From Mesoterricola silvestris (lineage in GTDB: Bacteria > Acidobacteriota > Holophagae > Holophagales > Holophagaceae), in assembly GCF_030295405.1 (NCBI RefSeq), contig NZ_AP027080.1, forward strand, positions 1,364,001 to 1,428,000: 64,000 bases of DNA, in the 5' to 3' direction. Positions 19,630-28,000 of this stretch are shown here, one piece after another. Position 1 is the first letter of the stretch; the number at the start of each line of letters is the position of its first letter. A model generated the notes under the pieces. The model was given only the letters and a program-made list of their open reading frames with translations. It ran no database searches and was not told the DNA's origin. The position numbers and the translations under genes were made by a program.

Positions 19630-21714
19630 ATGGAATCGAGATGGCTGCCCCTCCTCCTAGGAATCACGCTCATGGCCTCAGGCAAGACCCCCGCCGCACC
19701 CGCCCCTGAGGACGCCTACCTCTGGCTGGAGGACATCACCGGATCCAAGTCCCTGGACTGGGTGCGCGCGGCCAACGCCGTCACCGCCAAGGAACTGGAA
19801 GGCACCAAGGAATACAAGGCCCTCGAGGACGACCTCCTGGCCATCCTGGACTCCAAGGCCAAGATCCCCTACATCACCAGGTCCGGCGCCCACTACTACA
19901 ACTTCTGGAAGGACGCGGCCCATCCCCGGGGCCTCTGGCGGCGCACGACCCTGGAGGAGTACCGCAAGGCCGAACCCGCCTGGGAGACCGTGCTGGACAT
20001 CGACGCCCTGGGCAAGGCGGAGAACCAGGGCTGGGTGTTCCACGGCGCGCAGTTCCTGCACCCCGGGTTCAGGCGGTGCCTGGTGTCCCTTTCCCCGGGC
20101 GGCTCCGACGCGGCGGTGGTCCGGGAGTTCGACGTGGAGACCCGGACCTTCGTGGAGGGCGGGTTCTCCCTGCCCCTGGCCAAGTCCCAGGTGAGCTGGA
20201 TCGACCAGGACACCCTGTTCGTGGGCACGGACTTCGGGAAGGGCTCCATGACCACCTCGGGCTACCCCCGGGTGGCCAAGGTCTGGAAGCGCGGCACGCC
20301 CCTGGCCCAGGCCAAGGTGGTCTTCGAGGGGCTGGACACCGACATGGAGGCCGTGGCCTACCATGACCCCACCCCCGGGTTCGAGCGGGACTTCCTGTAC
20401 CGCAAACCTTCCTTCTTCACCGGCGAGTATTACCTGCTGGCCACGGACGGCACGCGGCGCAAGGTCGAGCTGCCCCTGGACGCCGAGCCCTCGCTCCACC
20501 GGGAGTGGCTCACGGTCAAGCTGCGCACCGCCTGGGCCGTGGGCGGCAGGACGTACGCGGGCGGTTCCCTCCTGGCCGTGAAGTTCGACGAATTCATGGC
20601 CGGCAAGCGGGACTTCGCCGTGCTCTTCGAACCCAGCGCCACCACCTCCCTGGAGGACGCCACCTGGACGAAGAACCTGCTGATCCTCAACGTCATGGAC
20701 GACGTCAAGAACCGCCTGACGGTGCTGACCCCCGGGACCTGGAAGGCCGTGCCCCTGCAGGGCGCGCCCGCCATGGGCGCCACCTCCGTCTACGCGGTGG
20801 ACGACGAGGCCTCGGACGACTACTTCATGACCACCCGGGACTTCCTCACTCCCGATTCCTTCTTCCTGGGGACCCCGGGCGCCGCGCCGGCCCTCCTGAA
20901 GTCCCTCCCCGCCTTCTTCGACGCCTCCGGCCTTGAGGTGACCCAGCACTTCACCCCCTCCAAGGACGGCACCCGCATCCCCTACTTCCAGGTGTCCCGG
21001 AAGGGCCTGAAGCTGGACGGCGCGAACCCCACGCTGCTGGACGGCTACGGCGGCTTCGAGGTCTCCTCCCTGCCTTACTACAGCGGAGCCCTGGGCCGCG
21101 CGTGGCTCGACCGGGGCGGCGTTTTCGTGCTGGCCAATATCCGGGGCGGCGGCGAGTACGGCCCCCGGTGGCACCAGGCCGCCCTCAAGGCCAACCGCCC
21201 CCGGGCCTACGAGGACTTCGCCGCGGTGGCCCGGGACCTGGCGGCCCGGAAGGTGACGTCCCCGAAGCGCCTGGGCATCATGGGCGGCAGCAACGGCGGG
21301 CTCCTGGTGGGCAACATGCTGGTGATGTACCCCGAGCTCCTGGGCGCCGTGGTGTGCCAGGTGCCCCTGCTGGACATGAAGCGGTACTCCCACCTGCTGG
21401 CCGGCGCCTCCTGGATGGAGGAGTACGGCGACCCCGACAAGCCCGGGGAGTGGGCCTACCTGAAGACCTTCTCCCCCTACCAGAACGTGAAGGCGGGCCG
21501 GAGGTACCCCCCGACCTTCTTCATGACCACCACCCGCGACGACCGGGTGCACCCCGCCCACGCCCGCAAGATGTTCGCGAAGATGCGCGACATGGGGTAC
21601 GACGTGCGCTACTTCGAGAACATCGAGGGCGGCCACGGCGCTGGCGCCGACAACCGCCAGACCGCGCACTTCTGGGCGCTCACCTACACGTTCCTCGAAC
21701 GGACGCTCCGCTAG
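19630..21714 (+). CDS. Prolyl-oligopeptidase family (S9A-like) serine peptidase, secreted
   Basis: The 694-residue protein has a signal peptide (to about residue 23), an N-terminal propeller domain opening DAYLWLEDITGSKSLDWVRA, and a C-terminal alpha/beta-hydrolase domain. Catalytic residues are Ser554 in GIMGGSNGGLL, Asp in DDRVHPAHARKM (D637/D638) and His669 in GGHGAGADNR. It cleaves short peptides after proline or a related residue and is predicted periplasmic. The start has GGAG seven bases upstream. It lies 74 bp after the acyl-CoA ligase on the same strand, without obvious functional linkage, and is followed by a candidate terminator. Confidence 0.92.
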   Translation: MESRWLPLLLGITLMASGKTPAAPAPEDAYLWLEDITGSKSLDWVRAANAVTAKELEGTKEYKALEDDLLAILDSKAKIPYITRSGAHYYNFWKDAAHPRGLWRRTTLEEYRKAEPAWETVLDIDALGKAENQGWVFHGAQFLHPGFRRCLVSLSPGGSDAAVVREFDVETRTFVEGGFSLPLAKSQVSWIDQDTLFVGTDFGKGSMTTSGYPRVAKVWKRGTPLAQAKVVFEGLDTDMEAVAYHDPTPGFERDFLYRKPSFFTGEYYLLATDGTRRKVELPLDAEPSLHREWLTVKLRTAWAVGGRTYAGGSLLAVKFDEFMAGKRDFAVLFEPSATTSLEDATWTKNLLILNVMDDVKNRLTVLTPGTWKAVPLQGAPAMGATSVYAVDDEASDDYFMTTRDFLTPDSFFLGTPGAAPALLKSLPAFFDASGLEVTQHFTPSKDGTRIPYFQVSRKGLKLDGANPTLLDGYGGFEVSSLPYYSGALGRAWLDRGGVFVLANIRGGGEYGPRWHQAALKANRPRAYEDFAAVARDLAARKVTSPKRLGIMGGSNGGLLVGNMLVMYPELLGAVVCQVPLLDMKRYSHLLAGASWMEEYGDPDKPGEWAYLKTFSPYQNVKAGRRYPPTFFMTTTRDDRVHPAHARKMFAKMRDMGYDVRYFENIEGGHGAGADNRQTAHFWALTYTFLERTLR

Positions 21715-21756
21715 AACCGAGGTCATGAGTCGATAGGTTGTTCTCGGTGATCTGGC

Positions 21757-21780
21757 TCCAGCCTAGGCCTGAGGCTTTTT
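21757..21780 (+). terminator. Candidate rho-independent terminator after S9 peptidase
   Basis: A short stem AGCCT (21760-21764) / AGGCT (21772-21776) with a seven-base loop runs into T residues at 21776-21780. The stem is only five base pairs, so strength is uncertain. Its position 45 bp after the peptidase stop fits. Confidence 0.4.
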
Positions 21781-22077
21781 ATCCTGCTTCTTCCCCTGGA
21801 TCCCCTTCATCCCCGTTCTGATTTCGCTGGGAGTTGTCGCTACCTTTGGGTAAAGGACCCCGAGTACCATGCGCTCCGACCCACCTCAGCGTCAGCCCTG
21901 CGGAAACCGGGATGAACGCCGATGGATGGGATGAACCGGGATCCGCTCAATCTGGAACAGCCCCTTCATCACGGATTCAGGGCACCTGGGGTTTTCCGAC
22001 ACAGCCTGAACGAGTGGAAAAAATCAATATTTCGACATCATGTCGACGAAATTGTGCATCTTGCCATCATTGTTTAC

Positions 22078-22105
22078 TTGAATCTTCCAGGCGAAGGTCT
22101 ACAAT
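22078..22105 (+). promoter_or_regulatory. Candidate sigma-70-like promoter of the collar-protein block
   Basis: A TTGAAT -35 box (22078-22083) is followed after 16 bases by TACAAT (22100-22105), a five-of-six match to the -10 consensus. The 5' leader to the gene at 22207 would be about 95 bases. A 15-base palindrome at 22032-22046 lies just upstream and could bind a regulator. Confidence 0.45.
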
Positions 22106-22206
22106 GGGGAAAACTACCATTAACCACCCATTGAGAGCCGCCGGTTCCATCGGCTGATCCAGGTCGAGGTGGTTGATCCTCGCGGCACCTGGTTGGGAGC
22201 ATAGGG

Positions 22207-22581
22207 ATGGACAGGTCGGGCTTTCTGAAAACCTTCGGGATGTTGGCGGCGGGCACGGTCCTGGCCCGGGGCGAGTCCCTGAAATCCCTGGCCCGCCGGT
22301 CCCTGGACGAGGGGGGGGCGGCCTCGCGGCCGGTCCAGGTCCCCGCGGCCACCCTGGAGCCGGGGACCCACCCGCCCCGGTACCGGGGGGAGACGGGGGG
22401 GCGCATCCTGGTGACCACCGACGCGGGCGCCACCTGGCAGACCCACGCCAATCTGGGACCCGACATCGTCGTGATCGATGTCCTCCCCACCGCCAAGGGC
22501 ACCTTCGCCCACCTGGACTACCGGGGCCTCCCCTTCCGCCTCAAGCTGAGCGCGGACGGCCGATCCTGGATCTCGGAGTGA
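22207..22581 (+). CDS. Small exported protein of unknown function, first gene of collar block
   Basis: The 124-residue protein has a Tat-like hydrophobic leader (SGFLKTFGMLAAGTVLARGE) that lacks the twin arginine. The rest is a short beta-rich domain with GRILVTTDAGATWQTHANLG, reminiscent of one BNR/sialidase-type repeat (S/T-x-D-x-G-x-T-W). No family is recognised with confidence. The stop overlaps the GTG start of the acetyltransferase gene (GTGA), so it is translationally coupled to the following block. Confidence 0.6.
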   Translation: MDRSGFLKTFGMLAAGTVLARGESLKSLARRSLDEGGAASRPVQVPAATLEPGTHPPRYRGETGGRILVTTDAGATWQTHANLGPDIVVIDVLPTAKGTFAHLDYRGLPFRLKLSADGRSWISE

Positions 22582-23078
22582 CGGGCTCCAGCCGGGTCGG
22601 CCTCCGGCCCTGTGGACCCGCGGACGCCGAATTCCTGTTCCAGGTGTTCTACCACACCCGGGCGGAGGAGTTCGCCCCGGCCGGGTGGGACGAGGCCCGG
22701 CTGACCGGCTTCCTCCGGGACCAGTCGCAACTCCAGGAGCGGCACTACCATGCCGCCCATCCGGAGGCGGCGTTCGAGGTGGTGGAGGTGGATGGGGTCC
22801 CGGCGGGGCGGCAGTACCTGGACCGCACCGGGCCGGTCTTCCAGCTCATCGATATCGCCCTGCTGCCGGCCCACCGGGGCCAGGGGATCGGCGGCGAGCT
22901 TCTGGAACGGATCCTGCGGGAAGCCGATGGCCTGGGACGGACCGTGGCCCTGCATGTGGAGCCGGACAACCCGGCCCGCCTCTGGTACCGCCGCCTGGGA
23001 TTCCGGGAAGGCGGCCAGGTGGGGATCCACGTGTCCATGCGCCGGGAACCGGTGCCGGGGGGAACGGGCCATGCATGA
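22578..23078 (+). CDS. GNAT-family N-acetyltransferase
   Basis: The 166-residue protein has the GNAT fold, with acetyl-CoA motif A as IALLPAHRGQGIGGELLERIL and a C-terminal motif ARLWYRRLGFREGG. The start is GTG at 22578, overlapping the previous stop. It is cytoplasmic by sequence (no signal peptide). It overlaps the next gene by eight bases. The acceptor substrate is unknown; modification of one of the encoded collar proteins is a possibility suggested only by context. Confidence 0.85.
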   Translation: MTGSSRVGLRPCGPADAEFLFQVFYHTRAEEFAPAGWDEARLTGFLRDQSQLQERHYHAAHPEAAFEVVEVDGVPAGRQYLDRTGPVFQLIDIALLPAHRGQGIGGELLERILREADGLGRTVALHVEPDNPARLWYRRLGFREGGQVGIHVSMRREPVPGGTGHA

Positions 23079-23391
23079 ACTGGATCTGGAGGAAGCGCAG
23101 GCCGGAACCTTCCGGCCCTGGGTGGGGACGTCCTTCGCGTTCGGCCCCGAGGAGGGGCCGGTGCTGGACCTGGTGCTCACGGACGTCGTTCCCCATGCCA
23201 CGGCCCACACGTCGGGGTTCACCCTGGTGTTCCAGGGCCCTCCCGGGTCGCCGCTGCCCCAGGGCACCCACCGGGTCCGCCACCGGGACCTGGGGGCGGC
23301 CTGGATCTTCGTGGTGCCCGTGGGGCCCGGGACCCATGAAGCCGTGTTCAACCGGCTGGCGACGGCCAGCCCTCTGCCTGGGAGGCCGTGA
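23071..23391 (+). CDS. DUF6916-like small protein
   Basis: The 106-residue protein opens MHELDLEEAQAGTFRPWVGT and has the pattern LDLVLTDVVPH, FTLVFQGPPG, LPQGTHRVRHRDLG and a closing IFVVPVGPG, which I recognise as the DUF6916 type seen next to tail-collar genes. It is probably cytoplasmic or virion-like, with no signal peptide. It overlaps the acetyltransferase gene by eight bases and shares one base with the next start (TGATG), so the genes form one tightly packed translational unit. Confidence 0.65.
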   Translation: MHELDLEEAQAGTFRPWVGTSFAFGPEEGPVLDLVLTDVVPHATAHTSGFTLVFQGPPGSPLPQGTHRVRHRDLGAAWIFVVPVGPGTHEAVFNRLATASPLPGRP

Positions 23392-23897
23392 TGGCATCGC
23401 CCTATATCGGAGAGATCCGCATGTTCGCGGGCACGTTCGCGCCCGTGGGGTGGGCGTTCTGCGACGGCGCGGAGCTCCCCATTTCGGGAAATGACGCGTT
23501 GTTCAACCTCATCGGCACCACGTACGGCGGGGATGGGGTGAACGTCTTCGCCCTGCCCGATCTCCGGGGCCGACTGCCCCTGCACGCCGGGCCCGGCTAC
23601 GTGCTGGGTCAAACCGGCGGCCAGGAATCCGTGGCCCTCACCGCCAGCCACATGCCTCCGCACAGCCACGGCCTGCTGGCAGTCGCCGCGCCGGGCGCCG
23701 CGGCGGTGCCGGCCCCGGAAGGCAACCTCATCGCCGGGGGCCGGAGCCGGATGTTCGTTCCCGCCGGCGCCGCGACCCCCCTGGGCGTTGCCGCCCTGAC
23801 CCCCGTGGGCCAGGGCCTGGCCCACGACAACCTGATGCCCTGCCTGGCGGTGAATTTCATCATCAGCCTGTTCGGCGTCTACCCGACGCCGACCTGA
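23391..23897 (+). CDS. Phage tail collar-domain protein 1 (MdpB-like)
   Basis: The 168-residue protein has a tail-collar domain: the N-terminal SPYIGEIRMFAGTFAPVGWA, then CDGAELPIS and LFNLIGTTYGGDG, then FALPDLRGRLPLHAG. Its second half is a variable, Gly/Ala-rich beta region with HMPPHSHG and a C-terminal LAVNFIISLFGVYP. Proteins of this type are known as microcystin-dependent protein B-like and are related to phage tail-fibre collars. GGAGG lies six bases before the ATG at 23391; a GTG three bases earlier is an alternative. It is the first of three tandem paralogues. Confidence 0.9.
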   Translation: MASPYIGEIRMFAGTFAPVGWAFCDGAELPISGNDALFNLIGTTYGGDGVNVFALPDLRGRLPLHAGPGYVLGQTGGQESVALTASHMPPHSHGLLAVAAPGAAAVPAPEGNLIAGGRSRMFVPAGAATPLGVAALTPVGQGLAHDNLMPCLAVNFIISLFGVYPTPT

Positions 23898-23908
23898 GGA
23901 GCGAACCC

Positions 23909-24427
23909 ATGAGTGATCCTTTTCTTGGCGAGATCCGCCCGGTCAGTTTCCCCTACGCCCCCAAGAACTGGGCCCTGTGCAACGGCCAGTTCCTGCCCAT
24001 CAACCAGAACCAGGCCCTGTTCTCCCTGCTGGGCACCACCTACGGCGGCAACGGGGTGACCACGTTCGCGCTGCCGGATCTGCGGGGGCGGGTGCCCATG
24101 CATCTGGGGCCCACCCATACGCAGGGGGAGCGGGGGGGCGAGGAGTTCCACCCGCTGACGACCGCGGAGCTTCCCAGCCACAGCCACCAGGTGCAGGTTC
24201 ACCGCGGCGCGGCCGACAGCCTTGCCCCCACCGGGAACTACCTGGCCGACACGGGTGCGGCGGAACCCAGCTACGCCGCGGGCGACCCGAACGTGGCCCT
24301 GCACCCGAACAGCGTCGGTGCGGCCGGGGGCTCCGGCGGGGCCGCCCAGCCCCACGAGAACCGCCAGCCCTTCCTCGTGCTGAATTTCTGCATGGCGCTG
24401 GCGGGCGTCTTCCCCAGCCGCAATTAA
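23909..24427 (+). CDS. Phage tail collar-domain protein 2 (MdpB-like)
   Basis: This 172-residue paralogue shows SDPFLGEIRPVSFPYAPKNWA, LCNGQFLPINQNQALFSLLG, TTYGGNGVTTFALPDLRGR, ELPSHSHQVQVHRG and a closing VLNFCMALAGVFPSRN. It has no signal peptide. It starts 11 bp after the first collar gene. The N-terminal third is strongly conserved among the three paralogues, whereas the region after the HSH motif differs, which suggests a common assembly module carrying divergent outer parts. Confidence 0.9.
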   Translation: MSDPFLGEIRPVSFPYAPKNWALCNGQFLPINQNQALFSLLGTTYGGNGVTTFALPDLRGRVPMHLGPTHTQGERGGEEFHPLTTAELPSHSHQVQVHRGAADSLAPTGNYLADTGAAEPSYAAGDPNVALHPNSVGAAGGSGGAAQPHENRQPFLVLNFCMALAGVFPSRN

Positions 24428-24454
24428 CCGGTTCCAGAACGCCAGGAGCACCCG

Positions 24455-24985
24455 ATGTCCGACCCCTTCGTCGCCGAAATCCGCATGGTGGGCTTCACCT
24501 TCGCCCCCACGGGCTGGGCCCAGTGCAACGGACAGATCCTGCCCATCGCCCAGAACACCGCCCTGTTCTCCCTGGTGGGTACCCTCTACGGGGGGGACGG
24601 GAGGAGCACCTTCGCCCTGCCGGACCTCCAGGGGAGGGTACCCCTGGCCGCGGACACAGGGTCGTACCCGGTGGGTTCGGCCCTGGGCAGCGAGCAGACC
24701 CACCTGATCACCCAGGAACTGCCTTCCCATGCCCACACCCTGAACGCCGTGGCCGCCGCGGGCACCACCACCGCGCCGGACGCGGCCTTCCTGGCCCAGG
24801 CCAATCGGCAGGCGGGTCCCGTGAAGCGCAACATCAAACTGTACGGCGCCGGGAGCCCCGATGCCCAGATGTCGGCCCAGGAGGTGGTGCCGGCCGGAAA
24901 CTCGGCTGGGCACAACAATCTGCAGCCGTACCTGACGCTGCAGTTCGTCATCGCCCTGCAGGGCGTCTTTCCCCCCCGCTCCTGA
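24455..24985 (+). CDS. Phage tail collar-domain protein 3 (MdpB-like)
   Basis: This 176-residue third paralogue contains SDPFVAEIRMVGFTFAPTGWA, CNGQILPIAQNTALFSLVG, TLYGGDGRSTFALPDLQGR, ELPSHAHTLNAVA and LTLQFVIALQGVFPPRS. It starts 27 bp after the second. There are no genes for tail tubes, sheaths, baseplates or capsids on either side, so this trio is not part of a recognisable prophage. It precedes the giant surface protein by 24 bp on the same strand. Confidence 0.9.
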   Translation: MSDPFVAEIRMVGFTFAPTGWAQCNGQILPIAQNTALFSLVGTLYGGDGRSTFALPDLQGRVPLAADTGSYPVGSALGSEQTHLITQELPSHAHTLNAVAAAGTTTAPDAAFLAQANRQAGPVKRNIKLYGAGSPDAQMSAQEVVPAGNSAGHNNLQPYLTLQFVIALQGVFPPRS

Positions 24986-25009
24986 ACCCACGCCGCCCCG
25001 GATCGCCCC

Positions 25010-28000
25010 ATGCCCAGCCGATTTATGCACTTTTTTCGCTCCGGGGCGCTTGCCCTGGCCTGCGGCGCCCTCGGGGCGGCGACCCTGACCGTCACGTCCA
25101 TCGCCGACAGCGGCCCCGGTTCCCTGCGGGCGGTCATCGCCTCCGCCGCCCCGGGGGACCTGGTCCGGTTCGATCTGCCGACCCCGGCCACCATCCACCT
25201 GATCTCCCCCATCACCATCAGCCGGAACATCACCCTCCAGGGCCTGGGGGCCCGGGCCCTGACCCTGGACGGGGGCTACACCGGCACCGCCCCGGCCGGG
25301 CCCGATCACCGCCTGCTGGACATCGACGCCACCCCCACCGCGGTTTCCATCTCGGGCCTTCGGTTCGCCCACGGCTACGAGACCGGGCCCGGGTTGTCCG
25401 GCACCCCCGGCGGGGCCAACGGGGCCGCCATCCGCATCGCGGGCGGCGGCGCGGTGCTCATCGACGCCTGCAGTTTCGAGGGCAACTTCGACGACACCGT
25501 TCCGGCGGATCTCACCGGGGGCGGCGCCATCTACTGCGCCGCCGGCACCCTGACCGTCACCAACAGCTCCTTCTCCGGCAACACCGCCGGCATGGGCAGC
25601 GCCGTCTACAACGCCGGCGCGGCCGCCACGCTCACCAACTGCACCTTCAACGCCAACACCGCGGTCTTCGGCGGCCCCGTGCTGCAGGCCGAGGCCGGCG
25701 GCACCACCCGGCTCGTGCACTGCACCGTCACCGACAACGTCTCCCTGGATCCCGCCAGTTCAGGCGGCGTGGGGGTGATCAACGGGACCTTGACCCTGGG
25801 CAACTCGCTCCTGTCCGGCAACAGCCCGGACGGCACCGGCGCCTTCGCGGACCTGGACGGCAGCTGGATCACGCCGGACGTGGGCGGCACCGGCACCTTC
25901 CTTTCGGAAGGCGGCAACGTGGCCTCCAGCCAGGGAACGATGGCGGTCCTGGGCGCCTCCCAGGACCTGGTCGTCGCGGCCACCGGCCTGGATGCCTTCG
26001 ACGCCACCCTGGCCCAGGGCGGCATGACCCCCACCCGGCCCCTGCTGGCCTCCAGTCCCGCCCTGAACAATGGCCTGCCGGCCATCGCCCCTCCCCTGGA
26101 CCAGCGCTGGTACGGCCGGGTCGGGAACCCCGATTCCGGCGCCTTCGAATTCGGCGGCACCGCCACGCTGTTGACGGTGAGCGGCGGCCTCGGCGCCGGC
26201 GCCCCCGGGAACATGTCCTTCTACGACGGGGCCGCCCGCCTTGTCTCCACCCCGGCCGGGGGCGCCTTCTCCTTCCAGGTTCCCTACCGGTGGTCCGGGC
26301 AGGTGGTGCCCCTGAGCGCCGGATACACCTTCACCCCGGACCACGTGACCCTCTACGATCTGACCGCCGACGCCTCCGGCCTGGCCTTCGCCAGGACCCT
26401 GGCACCGGTGGTGGCCCAGGCCGCATCGGATCCGACCCCCTCGGGTTTCACGGCCCACTGGTCCTCCAACCCCGCGGCCACCGGCTACCTGCTGGACGTG
26501 GCCACCGATGCGGGGTTCCTCTCCCTCGTCGTCTCCGGCCGCAGCGTGGGCGCCGTCACCTCCTCCCCCGTCAACGGCCTGGCTCCCGGCACCACGTACT
26601 GGTACCGGGTCACCGCCGGGGACGGCACCCGGTCCAGCGCCGTTTCGGGGACCATCGCCGCCACGACCCTCGACCGGTCCGCCTCCGTCCTGGCGCTGGG
26701 GACCACCCCCAATCCGTCCACCCGGATCCAGTCCGTGACCTTCACGGCCACCGTCACCCCCGCGGGCACGGGCGCCGTCACCTTCTACGACAACGGCAGC
26801 GCCCTGGGCGCGCCGGCGCCGCTGGTCGGGGGCGTCGCGACCCTCACCCTCCCGGCCCTGAGCTCGGCCATCCACACGATCACCGCCACCTACCCGGGCG
26901 ACGCCAACCTGCTGGGATCCACCGCGGGTCCCTACCTCCATTCGGTCAACCTGGCCTCCTCCTCCATCACCTTGGCCAACGCGGCCTCCATTCCATACGG
27001 GTCCGGCCTTGGGCTGACCGCGACCGTGACCACGCAGGGCCCCGCGGCCACCGGCACCGTGGCCTTCTGGGACGGGACCACCCACCTGGGCGACGGCGTC
27101 CTGGCCAGTGGCCAGGCCACCTTCACGGCCCTGGGCCTGGCGGTCGGCTCCCACAGCGCGCTCACCGCCACCTATGCGGGGGACACCCTCTACGCCGCCT
27201 CCACCTCCGGGGCCAGCGCGGTCACGGTGGGCCAGGGCGCCACTTCCACCCAGGTGACCTCCTCCGCCGGATCCGCCGGGTTCGGCCAGCCGCTGACCTT
27301 CACGGCGACCCTCGCCTACGCCGGTTCCGGCGCCCCCCCCACCGGGACCATGACCTTCGCGGACGGCGCCACGGTCCTGGGCACGGGCGCCCTCAGCGGC
27401 GCCGGGGCCGGCACCCTGGCCGCGACCTTCACCACCTCGAGCCTGGCCGTGGGCAGCCATACCCTCATCGCCACCTACTCCGGCGACGCCAACTACCAGG
27501 CTTCGCACAACCCCGCGGGGCTGATCCAGACCGTGACCCCCGCCCCCTCCGCCACGGCCGTCACCAGCTCCATGACCCCTTCCGTCTTCGGGCAGGGCGT
27601 GACCTTCACAGCCACCGTGACCCCTGCGGGCACCGGCACGGTGACCTTCCTGGACGGGACCTCCCCCCTGGGGGGCGCCACCCTGGCCGGGGGCGCCGGA
27701 ACCTTCACCACCGCGGCCCTCGGGGTGGGCACCCATGCCATCACCGCGGTGTACTCGGGCGACGGCAACCAGCAGGCTTCCACCTCGCCGGTCCTCACCC
27801 AGCGGGTGGTCCAGGCCTCGGCCCCGCCGATCCTGACCTCCAGCGCCAGCCCCTCGACCTACGGCCAGGCGGTGACCTTCACCGCGGCACTCCCCGCCGG
27901 GGCCACGGGCCAGGTGACCTTCAAGGACGGGGGGGCCGTCCTGGGCAGCGCAGGCCTCAGCGGCGGCCAGGCCGTATTCGCCACCTCCGCCCTGGGCGGG

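Larger units (their letters stand above)
21715..22206. other. 492-bp intergenic region with terminator, promoter and palindrome
   Basis: No convincing gene is seen here. The left part holds a candidate terminator (21757-21780). The right half (about 22010-22110) is clearly AT-richer than the surroundings and contains a 15-base palindrome, TCGACAT-C-ATGTCGA at 22032-22046, and a sigma-70-like promoter at 22078-22105, both oriented toward the accessory block that starts at 22207. The middle portion shows nothing recognisable. Confidence 0.5.

Noticed and set aside
22207-22581. A true Tat substrate for the small first gene of the collar block.
   Set aside because: The leader has the FLK-hydrophobic pattern but only one basic residue in place of the arginine pair, so the call was limited to a Tat-like or Sec-type export signal.
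22207-24985. Prophage or phage-tail-like bacteriocin.
   Set aside because: Only collar-domain proteins are present; there is no sheath, tube, baseplate, lysis, capsid, terminase or integrase gene, and the neighbours are chromosomal housekeeping or surface genes.
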